Source: Flammeovirgaceae bacterium SG7u.111 (GTDB taxonomy: Bacteria; Bacteroidota; Bacteroidia; Cytophagales; Flammeovirgaceae). Taken from it: a stretch of 64,000 bases of DNA. Shown piece by piece: positions 62,801 to 64,000 of the stretch. A program made the translations under genes and the position numbers. The stretch lies in contig CP139021.1 of the NCBI GenBank assembly GCA_034044135.1, positions 568,501 through 632,500 on the forward strand, read 5' to 3'. Numbering within the stretch: the first letter of the stretch is position 1; each line of letters starts with the position of its first letter. The notes under the pieces were generated by a model that did not search any database, was not told the origin of the DNA, and was given only the letters and a program-made list of their open reading frames with translations.

Positions 62801-64000
62801 TCTTTGGTGCTTACTGAAACACGCCAAAGGAGTATCGTCACCCATTGAACCTGTTTCCTCTTTTCCATTGATGGTCATCGGGCCAATCACGTTTTCCACT
62901 ACTTCGTTGGTGAAGTTATGGTAACGCTGCATATCAACCAGATTATCGTACTTGTAATCCTCAAAGTCTGAGAAGTTCTTATCGGCATGTTCCATTAAGT
63001 AAGCACTGTTTTCATTCAGCCACTTGCTATATGGGAAAGAATCTTTGAGGTAATTGTTGATCTCAAAGTTCTTGAGAATTTTTCCGTATTTAAGATCCAC
63101 GCCAATCATCTGCCCACTTTTCAGTTTGCCTTGCTCATGGATGTTTTCATCTTCTACATCAAGTACACCATATTCACTACTGATTATGATTCGGCTATCG
63201 TTAGTGATGATGTATTTAGAAGGTCTCAAGCCGTTTCTGTCCAAAATACAGCCTAAGTATCTACCATCGGTGATGTTGAGAGCTGCTGGTCCATCCCATG
63301 CCTCAAAATTGGTAGAAGTATATTCGTAGAATGCCCTTAGTTTAGGATCCATATGCGGGGCGTTTTGCCATGGCGCAGGCACCATGCTCCTCGCTGTTTT
63401 GAAGAAATCCATTCCGTTGACTGTCAAGAACTCAAACATGTTATCAACTGAGGCACTATCACTGGAGCCTTCTTCCAAAATAGGAAGCAGGCGATCCATT
63501 TCTTCTTCGGTAAATATTTTACTGTCGATTACTTCGCTTAGTACCTTAACATTAAACCTGTTGGCCTTTATTGAGTTGATCTCTCCATTATGTGCCAAAC
63601 ATCTAAATGGTTGTGCCAGTCGCCAGCGAGGCAAAGTATTGGTAGAAAAACGTTGGTGGAAAAGCGCAAAGCTAACTTCGAAATCGTCTTCCTGAAGATC
63701 AGTATAAAAATCGATAAGGTAAGTTGGCATCACCAATCCTTTGTAGGAAACAACCTTATCTGAAAATGAAGCTATGTAAAAATCATTGTCGTCTTTTAGC
63801 GCATGTTCCGATTCTTTGCGGGCTAGGTAGAGCAAAGAACTGAAGCGCTTAGTAGCCATTAATGAGTTAGGAACTACAAACGCTTGTGTGATTTGTGGAA
63901 GAGATTCTTTGGCTTGGTCGCCTAATACCTCTACATTGACAGAGACCTTTCTATAGAAAAGAACTTTTAAGTCATTTTTTGCACATATCTCTGTGAATAC
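59858..64000 (-). CDS. gltB: Glutamate synthase large (alpha) subunit (5' end off the right edge)
   Basis: The minus-strand frame is open beyond the ATG at 63859 to base 64000 (residues LFYRKVSVNVEVLGDQAK and others are in frame), so the gene starts outside the window; about 1380 aa are present. It holds the Gln amidotransferase part (QRFSTNTLPRWRLAQPFRCLAHNGEIN), the central domain, the FMN/2-oxoglutarate domain (ISGAEGGTGAAQLGS), the 3Fe-4S cysteines (CKILRVCHLNKC, C-x5-C-x4-C), and the GXGXG domain. The N-terminal catalytic Cys lies off the edge. It makes two glutamates with GltD. Confidence 0.96.
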   Translation of the reverse strand, partial: VFTEICAKNDLKVLFYRKVSVNVEVLGDQAKESLPQITQAFVVPNSLMATKRFSSLLYLARKESEHALKDDNDFYIASFSDKVVSYKGLVMPTYLIDFYTDLQEDDFEVSFALFHQRFSTNTLPRWRLAQPFRCLAHNGEINSIKANRFNVKVLSEVIDSKIFTEEEMDRLLPILEEGSSDSASVDNMFEFLTVNGMDFFKTARSMVPAPWQNAPHMDPKLRAFYEYTSTNFEAWDGPAALNITDGRYLGCILDRNGLRPSKYIITNDSRIIISSEYGVLDVEDENIHEQGKLKSGQMIGVDLKYGKILKNFEINNYLKDSFPYSKWLNENSAYLMEHADKNFSDFEDYKYDNLVDMQRYHNFTNEVVENVIGPMTINGKEETGSMGDDTPLACFSKHQRSFSEFFRQKFAQVTNPPIDPIREKMVMSTSVNYGPKNNVLEDGPDNAHRLKTMNPLLSKEKLDVLRAFGSVGNPLYDPVYKNKVFYTDFKKDLKASLYKLGENVVDAVKNNEVHVVFLDDRSLSKDNYLIPMPLAVGYLNNLLLKKGLRSKVSIIAITGEVYDSHSCAVMLGFGAISIYPYLTYASVIDRLNKTGEIKNFEAKRALSKVQKSINSGLLKIMSKMGIATIESYHNSALFDTIGLSEEIVAECFDGSEALIPGLTYDDIEFRINKYHKKAYERHFIKKLYPLEVGSFYKYMDKGEYHDFSPDVARSVYKFAKTGKQDDYNAIRDRINGRGLKMIRDFFEFKSDREPVDISKVEPIDKITWRFTSAAMSMGSISKEAHEAIAEAMNTIGGYSNSGEGGEDKQRYGTIKNSKIKQIASGRFGVTPEYLRSAKEVQIKVAQGAKPGEGGQLPGAKVSPLIASLRCTIPGVTLISPPPHHDIYSIEDLAQLIFDLKQINPQARVSVKLVSTAGVGTIAVGVAKAYADKIIISGAEGGTGAAQLGSIKFAGNPWELGLAEAHNSLKANHLRNMVEVQTDGGLKTGLDIVKAAMLGAESFAFGTVLLSAIGCKILRVCHLNKCSVGIATQDEMLRSYYRGTVDGIINYLQTMAEEVREILAKLGYTKMDDIIGRTDLLSVVNDEFAKKFNFDRVLDNLPGENIRTAERNEPFDSNEYEQKILQELLPTIKDPQFPTVVHYKIKNTNRSFAARISGTIADYYGNKGLPKESVTINLSGTAGQSLGAFMINGLLIHLKGTANDYVGKGMSGGHIIITPENIDKRYSLAGNTCLYGATGGKLFVAGKVGERFAVRNSGALAVVEETGDHPCEYMTGGTVVILGETGTNFGAGMTGGVAFVYDKKQNFIDKMNQELIKAERIDTDEGDEGRHYLKKILRSYHFRTQSPVAKYILEHFREELRYFYMVTSKDMKAPLNPMEGN

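Noticed and set aside
1-64000. tRNA, rRNA or CRISPR arrays
   Set aside because: No cloverleaf T-loop motifs, rRNA-like blocks or regularly spaced direct repeats with spacers were noticed on reading; the heptamer tracts are too short-period for CRISPR. A covariance-model scan was not possible.

Overview
The window looks like a chromosome segment of a marine or plant-polymer-degrading Bacteroidota, most likely of the order Cytophagales. The reasons are two SusC/SusD pairs, two giant hybrid two-component (HTCC) regulators with extracellular propeller domains, a pectin-degradation locus, an ECF sigma/anti-sigma pair, moderate-to-low GC, and candidate -7 elements of the Bacteroidetes TAnnTTTG type. 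The assignment is an inference from gene content; no rRNA gene or other phylogenetic marker was analysed.

Layout. 1-8000: a Tat-exported Gfo/Idh/MocA oxidoreductase (cut by the left edge) and a double-DUF1080 protein, divergent from an HTCC regulator followed by a GH113-like glycosidase. 8000-13000: a SusD/SusC pair with a possible promoter and a long leader. 13000-21100: housekeeping genes (clpC, a WbqC-family gene, trmB, maf, a Prc-type tail protease), with a start-less open frame hidden downstream of maf. 21100-24600: two secreted proteins (CsgG-like and possibly DUF6175-like) and, convergent to them, a membrane protein whose N-terminus looks like effector-associated domain 11. This trio is the least explained locus. 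24700-28500: a D-2-hydroxyacid-dehydrogenase-like protein with a degenerate active site, dps with an A/T palindrome over its likely promoter, a purine nucleoside permease and a 63-aa membrane protein.

28500-44630: a pectin utilisation locus transcribed leftward (susC, susD, PL1, GH105, CE8, DUF4861, GH28), divergent from its likely HTCC regulator. The parts fit together as uptake (SusCD), backbone cleavage (PL1, GH28), de-esterification (CE8), removal of unsaturated ends (GH105) and sensing (HTCC).

44670-51860: an efflux operon in the order TetR, TolC-like outer membrane factor, HlyD-like fusion protein, two ATPases, two ABC-2 permeases. It resembles cecR-ybhGFSR with YbhF split into two genes. 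A perfect palindrome lies just upstream of tetR, and the gaps carry period-7 heptamer tracts. 52000-54800: fabD and an anti-sigma/ECF sigma pair, the sigma gene starting with TTG. 55000-58300: small or poorly known genes, including a 59-aa gene with its own terminator, a candidate small RNA, an ATE-like transferase and a 206-bp MITE-like insertion. 58350-64000: gltD and gltB (cut by the right edge).
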